Positions 50,762 through 60,216 of a stretch of DNA of 64,000 bases are shown in pieces. The stretch's first letter is position 1, and every line of letters starts with the position of its first letter. The notes beneath the pieces were generated by a model. It worked only from the letters and a program-made list of their open reading frames with translations, searched no databases and had not been told where the DNA came from. The DNA is taken from contig JAJDZZ010000074.1 in the NCBI GenBank assembly GCA_022824405.1, positions 1 to 64,000 on the forward strand, read 5' to 3'. The position numbers and the translations under genes were made by a program. This DNA is from Opitutales bacterium (lineage in GTDB: Bacteria > Verrucomicrobiota > Verrucomicrobiia > Opitutales > UBA2995).

Positions 50762-53700
50762 TCATGCTTTGGGCAATCGGGGAGGCCAAGCCAGGGAAAA
50801 GTCTTCAAATTCGAGGGTCAGATTGGGGTTGTAGTTGGGATCATAGGGGAGGATGGAGGACCACTTTGACATCATGTATTCGATTTCCTCGTCCACACGG
50901 GCATCTTTGTGCCAGGAGCTGTCGTCACCCCGGGATAGCGATTCGTGGTGGTAGAGTTGGGCGTGGGGAGTCCAGATTATGCTGTATCCCGCTTCCCTCA
51001 TGCGCAGGCAAAGATCGACGTCGTTGAAGGCAACCCCCAGGTGTTCTTCCTCGAACCCGCCTATTGCTTCGAAAACGGATTTTTTTACGGCCATGCAGGC
51101 CGCCGTGACGGCGGAAAACTGCTGGACCAGATTGAGGCGGTTCCTTTGCCCCGGCTCGCCTTGTTCCGCATATTTGAAGCAGTGGCCCGCTACCCCGTTG
51201 ATGCCGAGGATAACCCCGGCGTGTTGAATGAGGTCTTCCGGATAGTAGAGTTTTGCCCCAACCGTTCCGACCCGGTTTTTGCCGAAATGACTGACCATTT
51301 CCTCCAGCCAATCGAAATTGTTGACGATGATATCGTTGTTGAGAAATAGAAGGATATCCCCGCCGGCACGAGCGGCAGCGTAGTTGTTGATAGCGGAAAA
51401 GTTGAAGGGTTTGTCATAGGGCAGCACCCTAATGCCATCATCTCTGAGTTCGGCGAAGAGTTCGTGGGTTTCCTTTTTTACCGATTGGTTGTCGACGACG
51501 AGGATATTGAAATTGGTATAGGAGGTCGAATTTTGGACACTCCGGATACAGGCCCGTAAAATTTCGGCTTGGTCGCGGGTCGGGATAATGATGGACACTT
51601 CGGGGGCGGGCTCCGGTAGAGGATGTTTTATGCGCCAGTGTCCATGGGCGATGGCAAAGACCTTGGCGCCGGGATGGGCTCGGGCGCAGTGCCCTTCCAG
51701 CGCCTTGCGCGAAGATTTCCGGATATAGCTTTTTTCTTCCAGGGCCAGGGCGGTAGATCCCTCGACGGCTCGCCAGTGATAGAGCACATAGGGGATGTGC
51801 ACGATCTGTTCGGGTTGCAGGGATTCGGTTATTTTCAGAAACAGGTCCCAGTCCTGGCTGCCCTCCATTCCCGGTTCAAATCCTCCGACCCGTTCGATCC
51901 GTTCACGCCGGATAACGGTCAGGTGGCAGATGTAGTTCTGTCCTTCCAGCAGTTCGGGATTCCAGTCCGGCTTGAAATAGGGATCTCGCCGGTTTCCCTC
52001 CGTGTCCATCCTGTCCTCGTCGCTGTAAAGGAACTGGGCATGGGGATTGCGGTTGATAAATTCAACCACCCGTAACAAGGCATCCGGAGCCAGTTCGTCG
52101 TCGTGGTCCAGGAAGGCGCACCATTCTCCAGCGGCCAACTGCAGGGCGGAGTTTGATGCCCGGCAGATGTGGCCGTTTTCCCGGCGGTATACAGTTTTAA
52201 TGCGCGGTTCCTCGGCGGCAAATTCCTCAATAACCGCTTTTACGCGTACTTTGGAGGAGGCATCGTCGGCCAGGCACAGCTCCCAGTTGGGATAATACTG
52301 GCGTTTGACCGATTCGAGGGCCTTGCGAAGGTATTTTTCCGGCGTATCGTAGACCGGCAGGATAATGGAAATGAGGGGCTTGAGGGTAAGCTCGTCCAAT
52401 CGAGCCCGGGCCTTGTCCTTCGGGATGGACAGAAGGTTGTCATATTGGGCCAGCCACTTTTGGTAGTCCGATCTATCCTCCGAGTAAGTGGCGAAATGTG
52501 AAACCGGAAACTTGGAAAAATCTTCCACGGCAAATCGAGTCCATCTTCCTTTGGATATTTTGTATTCAAAGTTCAATTTGGCATTTCTCTCGATGTCATT
52601 GAGAGGTATTTCGAACCCGGCCTGCTGGCCCACCGGGTATTTGTTATGGAACCTTTCGTGGACGTCGGTTCTTTCGATACCGAGCTTTCCCGGGAAAGTC
52701 TCCTTGTCGGTGCGTATGCGGATATTTGAAACGGGTTTTCCATCGGTTCGGAAGCACCATCCCGTAATGGCAAATTGATGGCCGAAGCGCCGTTCTATGC
52801 GGGCGTTTTCCACATTGGCCAGGACTCCGCTCTCGGTGGCGGGAATTTTCTTCTTATGGTAATAGGTCGTTTTGATTTGGGCCGGTTTACGCTGATCGAA
52901 GGTGATCCAGTCCCCCCCTTTTACCTGCAGTTGAAAGACCAGGGTCGGATTGCCCGTAACCTCCTCGATATTCGCCTCAAACCCGCAGTAGATGGCATTT
53001 GCCTGTCCCGGAAACTCGGCCAGGACATCCTCTCTCTGTAATCCGTAGCGGCATTTCAGCTTTCCATCCCTGATCAGAATCCGCACCCCCTCAATGGCCG
53101 GGCCATCCTCCAGGAAGACCCAACCTAATAATTTCGTTCTCAGTTTTCTCTGCTGTTCGACAAATATGGTGTCCAGATTATAGCGGCTTTGCAACGGGTG
53201 TTCGACTACCTGCGGAAGTTGGTCCGGGTCGGGTTCCGGAGCTACTTCCTCTAGGGAAGCCAGGTCTCCCTGATAAAATTCGGTCCAGAAAGCATTGCCT
53301 TCCAGTTGGCAATCCAATTTGATGGTCCCTCCCTTTTTTCCGGCCGGGATTTCACATTCAAATCCGCATCGGTCGGCATCCGGTTCATGGGGATAAGCCG
53401 ATTTTACATCTTTGCGGGGGAGATGGGTTTCCACTTCGAGTTTAACGTGATCCAGCCTGGCCCGGATTTTCCCGACCTTGAGCGGATTCAAGCCGAAGCA
53501 CCAGCCCCAGATCACCCGGGTCCCGAAATCCGGCCGGTCGAGAATTGCCTCCACCCGGCAAAGAAAAGGTTCTTCGATCCTGTCGGGTATGAGGTTGCAA
53601 ACGGGCATACCCAATACTTCGAAAGGCCGGCTTTGTTCTGGCGGAGAAACTCCCACGGAAAAGCGGGAACGCGGATGTGCCGGAATGAAAGTCGTGGCGA

Positions 53701-56584
53701 TGGACCTGACGCATTCCCTTGGCGATGGGGAGAAGGTCGGCGGGGTTCCCTTCAACACGTTGTAGGCCAATTCGTTGCCGTCGATTCTGACGGTCAAACG
53801 GCTATCCCGGGGCATTAGAATTTCCACCTGCAAGGTCAGTCTCCCTATCTGCAAGCGTTGGCTCACTGCGGTGATGTTTGCCCGGAGATCGGGAGTCCAG
53901 GGCAACCGGTGATAAAATGCCTTCCAACCATCCAACCGGACGAATTCCTCCAGTTGTTTTCCGAAATCCTGTTCCCAGGGCCGGACATAGCGAGGCGGGC
54001 GGGCAAGCCTGAAATCTTCCCTGTGCAGGGTGAGAGCCGGGTTGTAGAAAGGGTCGTTTTCGATAAAGGGTTTCCATTTTGCCAGCATGTAATCCGCCTC
54101 CGATTGCCAGCGCTCTTTTTTCTCGGGATTGTCTTCGAGACCGCGGGAAGCGGATTCGTGGTGAATGAGAATGGCGTGCGGTGTCCAGACGGTGCGGTAG
54201 CCAATTTCCCAGGCCCGAAGGCAGAGGTCGGCGTCGTTATAAGCCGTCCCGAGGTTATCCTCATCGAATCCTCCCACTTTTTCGAATACGTTTTTGCGGA
54301 TAGCCATACAGGCCGCGGTCACGGCTGAATAGTTTTGTATGATACCGGCCCGGCCAATGTGCCCCGGGTTGCTGCGGTGGAGGAACTTGAAGGCGTGTCC
54401 GGCCACGCCTCCAATTCCGAGGACCATTCCGGCGTGCTGATTGTACCCGTCTGGAAAAATGAGTTTCGCTCCGACCGGACCTATGGCTTGGCGCATGGCG
54501 TGGCTGACCATTTCACGCAACCAGTCTTCCTCGATTACCTCGATATCGTCGTTGAGGAACAAGAGGATGTCTCCCTTGGCTCTCCGGGCGGCCCAATTAT
54601 TGAGCAGGGAAAAATTGAAGGGCACGGGTTTTGCCAATACACGCGCCTTTTCGCTATCCTCCAGGGAGGCCAGAAGTTCTATGGATTGCGGGTCGTCGCT
54701 TCCGTTATCGACGATGATCAACTCGTAATTGGGATAGCCCGTAATGGCCCGAATGGAATCCACACAACGCTGCAGTAGTCCGGCGTTGTTACGGGTCAGG
54801 ATAATGATGGAAACGAGGGGATCGCCCGGGGTGCCGTATCGGATTCTGAAAGATCCCAAGGTCGGTCCATCCAGAACCTCGGCGTGACGTTCGTGTTTGC
54901 TCAGGTATTCCTCGAGCGCTCGACGCCCCGAATCTACCGCGTATCGCTTGTTGCGCATGCTGGCGGAGGTGGATTCGCCCGTGAGCCTCCAGTGATAGAG
55001 AACCCGTTGGATGTGCCGGATCTGTTTTTCTTCGACGTGGTCGAGGCAACGCAGCACCAAGTCCCAGTCCTGTGAACCCACGAATTCTTCCCTGAATCCG
55101 CCCAACTTCCGGACCAGGTCGGACCGATAGACACAGAGGTGAGAGACGAAATTGTGGGAGCAAAGCAAATCCCTGCCGAAATCGGGCTTGAAATAGGGAT
55201 CCGCCCGGTAGCCATCGACCGAAATCTTGTCTTCATCGGAGTAAACCAATTGGCAATCCGGATAAGTCAGAATTTCCAGCGCCACCAGATAGAGGGCGTG
55301 GGGCGCCAGTTCGTCGTCGTGATCCAAGAGGGCGATGAACTCGCCCGTAGCCAATTCGAGGGCGGAGTTGGAGCAGGCCGAGATGTGTCCGTTTTCGGTC
55401 CTGAAAGTGACTTTGATACGGTCGTCCCGTTTTTCCCAGTATCGGAGCCGCCTTCGGGTCGCGCGCTTGGTCGAGTTGTCATCGGCGATGCAGAGTTCCC
55501 AATTGTCATAGAGTTGATCGAGCACGCTATGGATCATTTTATCCAGCAGCTTCACTTCCGTGTTATAGGTCGGAACTACTATGGAAAATAGAGGTTTGGT
55601 CTCGAAGATCCGGATGTGTTGGGCGATGCGCTTCCTGTCCTGAGGAGAAAGTCGATCGTGTTCTCTGGTCCACCGCACATAGCGTTGGAGGCCTTTGAAT
55701 ATTCTTTCCCGATGGAAAACGGCCAGGAGCGGTCGAATAAAATATTCCGTGATTACCGGGCGCCAGGAACCGTCCTCCAATTGTGCTTCCACAGTGAACC
55801 GGGTAGAGCCCCGGGGCGCCGTCACGGGCACTTCGAATCCGGAATAGAGGACGGAGTCGGACCAGGTCTGAAAAGCTTCCAGGAGGTCGTGGCGTTCGAT
55901 GCCGTAGCGGGCTTTTTGCCAACCGGCGGGGGTAACGATACGCACGGCCTTGATGCGTTGGGATTTGGAAAAGCACCAACCCCGAAAGAGGAATTCCCTT
56001 TGTTTGGGTCTCAATTTGCGGGGACTATCGAGGGAGAACATGATGCCTTCCGCGGTCTCCCGGGGGAGGGGCCGGTAGGTTGCAAGGGGCAGGAAGTTGC
56101 TCAGCAGGCGAATGAACCTCCACGGCATGCAGCGTTGGAGGCCTTTACATATGTTATCGGGATGTAAAATGGCCAGGAGTGGCCTGGTGAAATATTCCGT
56201 TATGACGGGGCGCCAGGAGCCGTCCTCCAATTGCGCTTCCAGAGTGAACCGGGTGGAGCCCCAAGGCATGGTCAGGGACGCTTCAAATCCGGCATGAAGT
56301 ACGGAGTCCCGTCGATTCGGAATAGATTCCTGGAGGTCGCGGCGTTCGATGCCGTAGCGGACCTTCCGAGGGCCGGCAGGGGTAACGATACGCACGGCCT
56401 CAATGCGTTGCGATTTGGAGAAGCACCAGCCCCTTAAGATAAATTCCCGTTGTTTGGGTTTTAGGTTTTCAGGGCTGTCCAGGCAGAAGATTATGCCTTC
56501 CGGTGTCTCCCTCGGGAAGGGTGTGTAGGTTGCAAGGGGCAGAAAGTTACCCAGAATGCGAATGAGCCAGTTTGGAAGGGGCAT
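50762..56584 (-). CDS. Giant glycosyltransferase with four GT2 domains
   Basis: A 1940-aa cytoplasmic protein containing four family-2 glycosyltransferase domains arranged as two pairs: about 333-530 (S-I-V-V-P-T-Y-N, D-H-D-D-E), 590-860 (S-I-I-I-L-T-R-N, L-N-D-D-I), 1403-1600 (S-I-I-L-P-V-Y-D, D-H-D-D-E) and 1662-1930 (S-I-I-I-P-T-R-D, L-N-N-D-I). D-x-D-type metal motifs are present in all four. Five copies of another module of about 100 residues, marked by G-W-C/V-F, Y-G-I-E-R-x-D and G-F-E, lie at about 30-135, 180-287, 1005-1108, 1138-1240 and 1258-1357. The first two sit in a 150-residue tandem duplication. It probably polymerises or decorates the glycan exported by the Wzm/Wzt system. 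It is the last gene of a minus-strand glycosyltransferase operon. Confidence 0.9.
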   Translation of the reverse strand: MPLPNWLIRILGNFLPLATYTPFPRETPEGIIFCLDSPENLKPKQREFILRGWCFSKSQRIEAVRIVTPAGPRKVRYGIERRDLQESIPNRRDSVLHAGFEASLTMPWGSTRFTLEAQLEDGSWRPVITEYFTRPLLAILHPDNICKGLQRCMPWRFIRLLSNFLPLATYRPLPRETAEGIMFSLDSPRKLRPKQREFLFRGWCFSKSQRIKAVRIVTPAGWQKARYGIERHDLLEAFQTWSDSVLYSGFEVPVTAPRGSTRFTVEAQLEDGSWRPVITEYFIRPLLAVFHRERIFKGLQRYVRWTREHDRLSPQDRKRIAQHIRIFETKPLFSIVVPTYNTEVKLLDKMIHSVLDQLYDNWELCIADDNSTKRATRRRLRYWEKRDDRIKVTFRTENGHISACSNSALELATGEFIALLDHDDELAPHALYLVALEILTYPDCQLVYSDEDKISVDGYRADPYFKPDFGRDLLCSHNFVSHLCVYRSDLVRKLGGFREEFVGSQDWDLVLRCLDHVEEKQIRHIQRVLYHWRLTGESTSASMRNKRYAVDSGRRALEEYLSKHERHAEVLDGPTLGSFRIRYGTPGDPLVSIIILTRNNAGLLQRCVDSIRAITGYPNYELIIVDNGSDDPQSIELLASLEDSEKARVLAKPVPFNFSLLNNWAARRAKGDILLFLNDDIEVIEEDWLREMVSHAMRQAIGPVGAKLIFPDGYNQHAGMVLGIGGVAGHAFKFLHRSNPGHIGRAGIIQNYSAVTAACMAIRKNVFEKVGGFDEDNLGTAYNDADLCLRAWEIGYRTVWTPHAILIHHESASRGLEDNPEKKERWQSEADYMLAKWKPFIENDPFYNPALTLHREDFRLARPPRYVRPWEQDFGKQLEEFVRLDGWKAFYHRLPWTPDLRANITAVSQRLQIGRLTLQVEILMPRDSRLTVRIDGNELAYNVLKGTPPTFSPSPRECVRSIATTFIPAHPRSRFSVGVSPPEQSRPFEVLGMPVCNLIPDRIEEPFLCRVEAILDRPDFGTRVIWGWCFGLNPLKVGKIRARLDHVKLEVETHLPRKDVKSAYPHEPDADRCGFECEIPAGKKGGTIKLDCQLEGNAFWTEFYQGDLASLEEVAPEPDPDQLPQVVEHPLQSRYNLDTIFVEQQRKLRTKLLGWVFLEDGPAIEGVRILIRDGKLKCRYGLQREDVLAEFPGQANAIYCGFEANIEEVTGNPTLVFQLQVKGGDWITFDQRKPAQIKTTYYHKKKIPATESGVLANVENARIERRFGHQFAITGWCFRTDGKPVSNIRIRTDKETFPGKLGIERTDVHERFHNKYPVGQQAGFEIPLNDIERNAKLNFEYKISKGRWTRFAVEDFSKFPVSHFATYSEDRSDYQKWLAQYDNLLSIPKDKARARLDELTLKPLISIILPVYDTPEKYLRKALESVKRQYYPNWELCLADDASSKVRVKAVIEEFAAEEPRIKTVYRRENGHICRASNSALQLAAGEWCAFLDHDDELAPDALLRVVEFINRNPHAQFLYSDEDRMDTEGNRRDPYFKPDWNPELLEGQNYICHLTVIRRERIERVGGFEPGMEGSQDWDLFLKITESLQPEQIVHIPYVLYHWRAVEGSTALALEEKSYIRKSSRKALEGHCARAHPGAKVFAIAHGHWRIKHPLPEPAPEVSIIIPTRDQAEILRACIRSVQNSTSYTNFNILVVDNQSVKKETHELFAELRDDGIRVLPYDKPFNFSAINNYAAARAGGDILLFLNNDIIVNNFDWLEEMVSHFGKNRVGTVGAKLYYPEDLIQHAGVILGINGVAGHCFKYAEQGEPGQRNRLNLVQQFSAVTAACMAVKKSVFEAIGGFEEEHLGVAFNDVDLCLRMREAGYSIIWTPHAQLYHHESLSRGDDSSWHKDARVDEEIEYMMSKWSSILPYDPNYNPNLTLEFEDFSLAWPPRLPKA
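55685..56584 (-). repeat. Internal tandem duplication at the 5' end of the GT2 gene
   Basis: Codons 1-150 and 151-300 of the GT2 protein are two copies of the same 450-bp unit. Long stretches are identical at the protein level, e.g. G-W-C-F-S-K-S-Q-R-I, A-V-R-I-V-T-P-A-G and E-A-Q-L-E-D-G-S-W-R-P-V-I-T-E-Y-F. The other three modules of the protein are far more diverged, so this duplication is younger. Confidence 0.85.
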
Positions 56585-56602
56585 GTTTGTTCAACTTTCT
56601 TT

Positions 56603-58294
56603 TCAACCGGGTTCCACCAACCCGTCCAGATGATTCAACAAATCATTGGGTTCTCGATTGGGCTTTATCTCGATGTGTCTGGCTTCGACGGTGACCCGCA
56701 ACCAGCGAATTCCCGAAAGATCGGTTTTCGGCCAGCCGGAGAACCATACTTGGGGATCCCCCCCGGAACTGATCAAGGAGATTGTTGAATTTCCGGATTT
56801 CAGGGTTGCCGTACCCGTGGCGCGAACGGAAACACTCGGATCCTGTGGATGTGAGTTTTGCCAACTCAGGGCCGGGGTATGGTCGGCGCCGAGAAGGCTC
56901 CATTCCCGGATGATGTATTCACCGGGAAATTGCCCGGGATCAATTCTGAGCCAGTCCGGTTCTTGGGGAGGATGGAAGGGAAAGGTAAGGGAGACCCTCG
57001 TTTGCGGTGAATACCGCCGCCGCAGGGAGGATAGCTCCAGAAATTCGGATTGGTTGGGAAAGTAGACTTGTAATTCGACCGGTTCCATCTCTCCCGGTTG
57101 GTCGGCTCTTGGCCTTGGAGGAGCGGTTTTAGGCCGATCCTCCCTCGGGAATTGGAAGAGACGGGCCGGGATTTTGGGTGGGGCAGTTTTCAGTTTTGCA
57201 TAAAACGCCAGCAGATTTTCGGAGTTGGGCCGGAGATCGAAATGCCTGCGTCCAAATTTTTTCCCTTCTTCCGCGATGGACTTGGACCTATCCGTATCGG
57301 CAAACATTTCCTGACAACGGTCTGCGATGTCCTCCGGGGTGGAGGAGTAAAGCAGCTTGGCGTTGAAGCCGTCCTGCAAATTTTCCCCCAAGTTGACCGC
57401 GGTGGTGATTACCGGCATGCCCAGGCAAAGAAATTCCGGGAGCTTCGAGGGCAGGCGAAAGCGATTGAAGGAGTCGGAAACCCCGGGTTGAACCACGCAA
57501 TCGGCCAGGCGAATCAGCTTGGGGATGAGGTTCCGATCGATGAAACCGATATCGCGGATCCATTGCCGGGTTTCCCCGCTCAATTTCTTTCTGATTTCAG
57601 CATCTGGAATCCCCGTTTTGATAAGGACACAGGGTATTCCCCTTTTATTGAGCAGGCCCACGGCCCGGAAGAGGTTCTCCAGGTCGAGTCGGTTGGCTCC
57701 GGTCGAGCTTCCCGGGTAGACCAGGATTTTATAGGATGGGGGAATCCCGAATAACTTCCGGGTCAGGGCCGGTCCGGAAGTGGAATCAAGCCAATCCAGG
57801 TCGATTCCGGGTTTGAGGACCAGGCTGGGTTTGGAATCGGCAATATGATTTTCCAGGGATTCGATGATGACGGTGACGGCGTCTGCCCTTTGCAGAAACT
57901 CGGGACCACGAAGCGGATGGGTCTTGAACAGGGATTCCCCGGGATTGGTCCGGGCTCGCTCCTCCAATTCCCACTCGTTATCTTCCAGGTGAATGACCAG
58001 CTTGGCCGAATTTTTCCCCAGAAACCGAAGGCAAAAACGTCTGACCAATTCGCGGGGAGTCCAGGCGTGGAGGATATGGGGCGGTTGCCCACCGAACATC
58101 CCGGGGTGCTCCAGGGCTTGGGAGTAGGAAATGGCGGGAACCGACTCGTGGGGATAAAATTGCCGCGTGTCGTCCATCCAAGGCATGCAAATGGCCGTAT
58201 TGTGTCCCATCCGGTGCAATTCCTCGGCATACGGGCCAATATGCACCATGCTGTTGGCGGTGAAATTTCCATAATGGACGAAGAGGATATTCAT
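56603..58294 (-). CDS. GT4-like glycosyltransferase with extra C-terminal domain
   Basis: About 563 aa. The frame is open to 58543, but the ATG at 58294 starts exactly at the GT-B fold (M-N-I-L-F-V-H-Y-G-N-F) and overlaps the upstream stop (ATGA). The N-terminal half has the H-A-W-T-P-R-E segment. The donor domain shows Y-P-G-S-S-T, D-C-V-V-Q-P-G and L-P-E-F-L-C-L-G-M-P-V-I-T-T. The usual E-x7-E of GT4 enzymes is altered, with S-K-L-P-E-F-L at this place. About 160 further residues form an extra beta-rich domain (P-V-E-L-Q-V-Y-F, L-R-I-D-P-G-Q-F-P-G-E-Y-I-I). It lies 18 bp upstream of the GT2 giant and belongs to the same operon. Confidence 0.82.
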   Translation of the reverse strand: MNILFVHYGNFTANSMVHIGPYAEELHRMGHNTAICMPWMDDTRQFYPHESVPAISYSQALEHPGMFGGQPPHILHAWTPRELVRRFCLRFLGKNSAKLVIHLEDNEWELEERARTNPGESLFKTHPLRGPEFLQRADAVTVIIESLENHIADSKPSLVLKPGIDLDWLDSTSGPALTRKLFGIPPSYKILVYPGSSTGANRLDLENLFRAVGLLNKRGIPCVLIKTGIPDAEIRKKLSGETRQWIRDIGFIDRNLIPKLIRLADCVVQPGVSDSFNRFRLPSKLPEFLCLGMPVITTAVNLGENLQDGFNAKLLYSSTPEDIADRCQEMFADTDRSKSIAEEGKKFGRRHFDLRPNSENLLAFYAKLKTAPPKIPARLFQFPREDRPKTAPPRPRADQPGEMEPVELQVYFPNQSEFLELSSLRRRYSPQTRVSLTFPFHPPQEPDWLRIDPGQFPGEYIIREWSLLGADHTPALSWQNSHPQDPSVSVRATGTATLKSGNSTISLISSGGDPQVWFSGWPKTDLSGIRWLRVTVEARHIEIKPNREPNDLLNHLDGLVEPG

Positions 58295-59067
58295 TGCGAT
58301 GGCCGGCCTTTTTTGTCGCGCATGGATCGATGGTAGTCCCCACGGCTGAAATACTTTTCCAACCAGGCGTAGAGGATGATGAAAACATACCGGCTCCCCA
58401 TTTCGCGTATTCTGAACTTGGCGCTGCCGCTTTTCCGGTTCTGCCAACTGATGGGAACGACCGTCCAGGTGTAGCCTCTGATTATGGCTTTGAGGGGAAG
58501 TTCCACCGTCAGGTTGAAGTGAGGGGATAGCAGGGGCCGGCATCCCCGGACAACCTTTCTGCGATAGGCTTTGAAGGCATTGGTCGTATCGTTCAGCCGA
58601 ATGCCGAAAATGAACTGAATGAATTTGTTGCCCAGTCGATTCAGGATAAGTTTCGGAAGCGGGTAACCAATGGCATTTCCACCCTTGATAAAGCGACTTC
58701 CAAATACGCAGTCATACCCTTCATTCAGCTTCTCCCAGTAGGCGACCACATCGTCCGGACTGTCGGATTGATCGGCCATGAAGATCACCGCCGCGTCGCC
58801 TTTCATGGTGGAAAACCCGCTTTGAACCGCGTTCCCGAACCCGGAGTCCAAGGCGTTTTCCAGGTAACGGACCTCATGGTTTTTCCTCATCGATTCCGTC
58901 AATAGCTCTCGCGTTCCATCGGTGCTCTGGTCGTCAACGGTTAAAACCTCAAATGGCACCTCAGCATTTCTCAGCGTTTCGAGAAGCGCTTCCAGTGTTT
59001 CCGTAACACAGCTTTCCTCATCCTTGACGGGTATGATAACGGACAAAAACTGGACCCTTCTGGCCAT
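58291..59067 (-). CDS. GT2 glycosyltransferase, dolichol/polyprenyl-phosphate sugar synthase-like
   Basis: Single-domain family-2 transferase of 258 aa: S-V-I-I-P-V-K-D-E, V-D-D-Q-S-T-D-G-T, M-A-D-Q-S-D as the D-x-D-like site, then G-S-R-F and N-R-L-G-N-K-F and a final amphipathic segment without clear membrane spans. The pattern fits enzymes that load a sugar onto a polyprenyl phosphate (DPM1-like). It starts directly after the stop codon of the upstream transferase (no gap) and overlaps the next gene by 4 bp, so it is part of a tightly coupled operon. Donor sugar unknown. Confidence 0.88.
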   Translation of the reverse strand: MARRVQFLSVIIPVKDEESCVTETLEALLETLRNAEVPFEVLTVDDQSTDGTRELLTESMRKNHEVRYLENALDSGFGNAVQSGFSTMKGDAAVIFMADQSDSPDDVVAYWEKLNEGYDCVFGSRFIKGGNAIGYPLPKLILNRLGNKFIQFIFGIRLNDTTNAFKAYRRKVVRGCRPLLSPHFNLTVELPLKAIIRGYTWTVVPISWQNRKSGSAKFRIREMGSRYVFIILYAWLEKYFSRGDYHRSMRDKKGRPSQ

Positions 59068-60216
59068 TTACACGGATGGGCAAGTTGAAGAAGGGATGAC
59101 GTCCCGGTAAAATTCAAGCAGTTTCAAAGCGGTATCCTGCCAGGAAAACTTACTCGACCGATGAAGGGATTTCCTCGAACGATCCCGGTAGGCCTCCTCT
59201 TCCGTTTCGAGGCCGATCATTGCCGCGGCGATGGATTCGACCGAGTCGGGATTACAATAAATGGCGGCCTCCCCGCCCACTTCGGGCAGACAGGTCCGGT
59301 CTGAGGTAATCACGGGAGTGCCTTGGGACATGGCTTCCAATACGGGCAGGCCGAAACCTTCATAAAGACTGGGCCAAACCAGGCCGAAAGCATTTCGGTA
59401 GCGTTTCAGGAGTTCCCCCTCGGACAAGTAGCCCAGGTGTTTGGCTCGACCCCGATTGGATAACTCTTCGATATGGTTCCATTCCTTGCCGGTCGTCCAT
59501 CCCTGCGGTCCGGCCAGCAACAAGGTTCGTTTTTGCCTGCTTTTTTCCCAGTACAAATCAAAGGCCTCCAGGAGATTGCGAATATTTTTTCTCGGATCGA
59601 GTGAACCGACGAAAAGCCAGGGAGAGCCTTTGGAGAAACTTTTCGGTCGTGAGATTCCTGGAAATCTTCCCCCCCAATAAACCACCTGGCAGCTTTGACG
59701 GTTTTTCGACAGAATGTCCCCGAAGAAGTTCAAAAACCTGGATTGGGTGAATTTCGACGGAAAAATGAATGCGTTCGCATGCTCCAGGGCTTGGAGGATT
59801 CCATCCTGGCACACCAGCCGATTCGTTTCGGTCGAAGTATGGGGGAGGTCCCAAAAGGCCAAGTCGTGCACCGTATACACTAATGGTATTCGTCCCGTGC
59901 CGGGAGCGGAAAAATTGTGACTGTGAATGAGGTCCGGATTTCCCGGCGGCGCCATCGATCCTTTACCGATTTTCTGCCATAGAATTTTTGCCTCATGGCC
60001 GGTCATGTCCGCAAGTGGACTTTCTACGAATGGCCTGTCCGAGTAAAATCCCTTATCGGTATCGCTGTTGGCCCATGTCCCGAAGTGGTGATAGAGGATG
60101 ATTCCGAGGTCGGGATTGGCTTTGGCCGATAGCGCTTGGGCAATCTGGTGGGCTGCCCAACCGCATCCCGCGATTTCAACGCAGGTCTGTGAGACATCCA
60201 ATCCCACCCTCATCAT
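59068..60216 (-). CDS. GT4 glycosyltransferase
   Basis: GT-B fold transferase of 382 aa. The N-terminus has G-L-D-V-S-Q-T and H-S-H-N-F. The donor-binding half has F-V-G-S-L-D-P-R-K-N, L-G-Y-L-S-E-G-E-L and the retaining GT4 signature P-S-L-Y-E-G-F-G-L-P-V-L-E-A-M. The start is fixed by immediate abutment to the preceding stop codon. It probably adds one sugar, from a nucleotide donor, during assembly of the surface glycan. Confidence 0.9.
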   Translation of the reverse strand: MMRVGLDVSQTCVEIAGCGWAAHQIAQALSAKANPDLGIILYHHFGTWANSDTDKGFYSDRPFVESPLADMTGHEAKILWQKIGKGSMAPPGNPDLIHSHNFSAPGTGRIPLVYTVHDLAFWDLPHTSTETNRLVCQDGILQALEHANAFIFPSKFTQSRFLNFFGDILSKNRQSCQVVYWGGRFPGISRPKSFSKGSPWLFVGSLDPRKNIRNLLEAFDLYWEKSRQKRTLLLAGPQGWTTGKEWNHIEELSNRGRAKHLGYLSEGELLKRYRNAFGLVWPSLYEGFGLPVLEAMSQGTPVITSDRTCLPEVGGEAAIYCNPDSVESIAAAMIGLETEEEAYRDRSRKSLHRSSKFSWQDTALKLLEFYRDVIPSSTCPSV

